Below, one piece after another: positions 15,916 through 17,410 of a DNA stretch of 17,410 bases; position 1 is the stretch's first letter, and each line of letters opens with the position of its first letter. The notes beneath the pieces were generated by a model, which was not told the DNA's origin, searched no databases, and saw nothing but the letters and a program-made list of their open reading frames with translations. The translations under genes were made by a program, and so were the position numbers. Source of the DNA: Irineochytrium annulatum (Eukaryota > Chytridiomycota > Chytridiomycetes > Chytridiales > Chytridiaceae); assembly GCA_027600665.1 (NCBI GenBank), contig JADGJL010000601.1, forward strand, positions 1 to 17,410, read 5' to 3'.

Positions 15916-17410
15916 TTACTGAGCCTGCCCCACCCGAATCGCCTTTTCAATTGTCTCCTTTCTCTTCACTGGGATGAACGCCGACGCGGTGGTCTTGTTC
16001 TGCAGCTCCCGCCTCGTCGTCGCCCTCTTGTGGAACGACCTAAACGCCTCGACGGGTGCCGGCACGCGGGACTCAATTCTGTACAGCCGGTCCGAGTCGG
16101 ACGAGGTGGAGGCGCCCGCGCGGATAGAGAACACGACGGCGTGCCGAGGTGCTCGGCCCGTTAGCGACGATATCGAACTCGAGGCGGAAGATGGCTCGTC
16201 GTTCCCCAGAAGGAGGGATAGCCCTGCCGGCGGCTGGTCCTTTGAGCGCGGCTGCTGGGATCCTGCTCCCGACCCGCCTGTCATGCCCATGCTGTCGAAC
16301 CCCCGGGAGGTGTCGAGAACATGTAAGCTGGCGAGGTTGAACACGAGCGCGGAGCCATTTCCGGTTGGGACAAATATTAAGGTCATGGCGCCGGGTCGCT
16401 CGCAGACGAAGAGGAGGCCAGGGTTCGCGGTCGCCCACCGTAGCAGCTTATAATGTCGAAAGCGGACGAGGCCCTAATTCCAATAGTTTTTTAGAAAGTG
16501 TATGGGACGGTCTTAAGGTACCAAGGCGTGAACGAAGGCATCGGGTGGTGCGGAAGAGGTCGCGGTAAATGTCGCCATCAAAGGGTCTGTTGTAATCTTA
16601 CGCGCCTTCTTTAGCGGCGCGTCCGGGCAGAGAATGACCCAGATGGCGAAGATCGACGCGACAAAGATTTCGACGGCCTGGAGAGAGATGCATGCAGCAG
16701 TGATCAGCAAGAGACGGACAGATGCAGGCAAATGGAAAAGGAAGTACGCACAAGGACACATTTTTCAATGACGGTATCGCGCTGGATCCAGATGAGGATA
16801 ATCATTGACCCCACAGCAATCTGAACAAATGCATGAGCAAACCATAATTGCGGAAGGAATTTGCTCCACCTGAGCCAGACTCAAAATCCTCTTTGCGGCT
16901 TGATGTTTCCTGACCGGGTAGGCTGCTAGCACGACGGCCACTGCACACGCAAGGTCGAAGCCATAAATAAAGTCCAAGAGCGGGGTGTCGGGGACCTTAT
17001 CGGCAACGCACGACTTTAAATATATACGCGTCAGCACCGAACGACCTTGAATTGCAGTTGAACTTACATAGACGACAACATTCCCATAGCCCACGCTCGC
17101 TCTCGTGATAAATTTGCCCCCTGTCCCGATGATGCGCACTGCGTACACAGACAGGTTCATGCACAGGAGGAGGAAAACGCAGATTAGCGGTTCGACGCTC
17201 GATACGCCGCGCGCGACCGCGTATACGTTGCGAGCAGACATATGCAGATTAATGATCCTTCCGAGGGTCGACCTATTGCAGCGAAAAAGTTAAAAAAAAA
17301 AAAAAGAGAATTCCTCAAGTGATAGGTCGGCGGCTTGGTCAATGCCAACATCGTCGACGCAATCCACACGCTCTCCTTCCTCACCTCCGCACCCCCCTGC
17401 TCCCCCGACC
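15916..17410 (-). CDS. Multi-pass membrane protein, 5' partial, possibly interrupted
   Basis: Exons inferred: 17385-17410 (cut by the edge), 17068-17272, 16870-17013, 16752-16820, 16523/16513-16677 and 15916-16446. Introns of 112, 54, 49 and 74 bases have GT-AG ends and matching phases. Hydrophobic helices are seen in EPLICVFLLLCMNLSVYAV, DFIYGFDLACAVAVVLAAY, IAVGSMIILIWI and VEIFVASIFAIWVILC. After the helices the last exon is Ser-rich and soluble, ending in a basic tail. This is the layout of the orphan Agaricomycete membrane proteins with a DUF6533/6534-like pattern; that label is tentative. The frame meets TAA at 16513 unless a 75-base intron (16447-16521) is removed. A start at ATG 17241 is possible if the edge exon is not real. 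Function is unknown; a receptor-like or sensory role would be a guess. Confidence 0.6.
16447..16521 (-). other. In-frame 75-base intron or nonsense-bearing coding segment
   Basis: It starts GTACCT after HAL and ends TATAAG before LLRWATANPG. Its length is a multiple of three, and it contains TAA (16513-16515) and TAG in the reading frame. Read through, it looks like coding sequence with stops (DRPIHFL, GLVRF). Confidence 0.45.

Noticed and set aside
17292..17304. Poly-A tract suggesting a retrotransposon tail
   Set aside because: On the reverse strand it is the polypyrimidine tract of an intron ending TGCAATAG, with a TTAAC branch-like motif beside it.

Overview
The window looks like a piece of filamentous basidiomycete (Agaricomycete-type) nuclear DNA. 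The genes are broken by many short GT-AG introns of about 45-110 bases, coding DNA is GC-rich against AT-richer gaps, there are no operons, and the families fit: a WSC-domain surface protein, a pepsin-like secreted aspartic protease, a TKL-like kinase fold, LRR fragments and multi-pass membrane proteins. I assigned exons by hand from splice motifs and reading-phase agreement. No transcript data were available.

Layout. Bases 1-1228 (-): 5' two exons of a secreted/membrane-anchored WSC-domain protein running off the left edge. 1460-2466 (-): a decayed zinc alcohol dehydrogenase that keeps intron positions but has stops and frameshifts. 2737-3910 (+): three-exon multi-pass membrane protein of unknown function. 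4250-4405 (+): degenerate partial copy of the transcription factor that follows. 5279-6316 (+): a transcription factor with one C2H2 finger, one C2HC-like finger and an AT-hook, with a TATA box upstream. 6771-7436 (-): a 5'-truncated leucine-rich-repeat (F-box-type) protein joined to a scrap of aspartic-protease exon. 8075-9507 (+): a kinase-fold protein whose HRD and DFG aspartates are both replaced, i.e. a predicted pseudokinase. 9520-12074 (+): further coding sequence (acidic, cysteine/histidine-rich, then charged helical) that may be part of the same gene. 12075-13825: mostly non-coding with repeat and gene-remnant traces. 13826-15276 (-): a complete five-exon aspartic protease of 393 residues, with a TATA box. 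15547-15607: a 32-base tandem repeat upstream of it. 15916-17410 (-): a multi-exon membrane protein, cut by the right edge.

The genes do not form an obvious pathway. The stretch reads as an accessory, rearranging region: an ADH pseudogene, a broken transcription-factor copy, a displaced protease exon piece fused to an LRR remnant, and a short dispersed motif around an AAGCCGCC.GGGAATT core in non-coding DNA. The most unusual item is the pseudokinase and its possible extension into an acidic, zinc-finger-like and coiled-coil protein.
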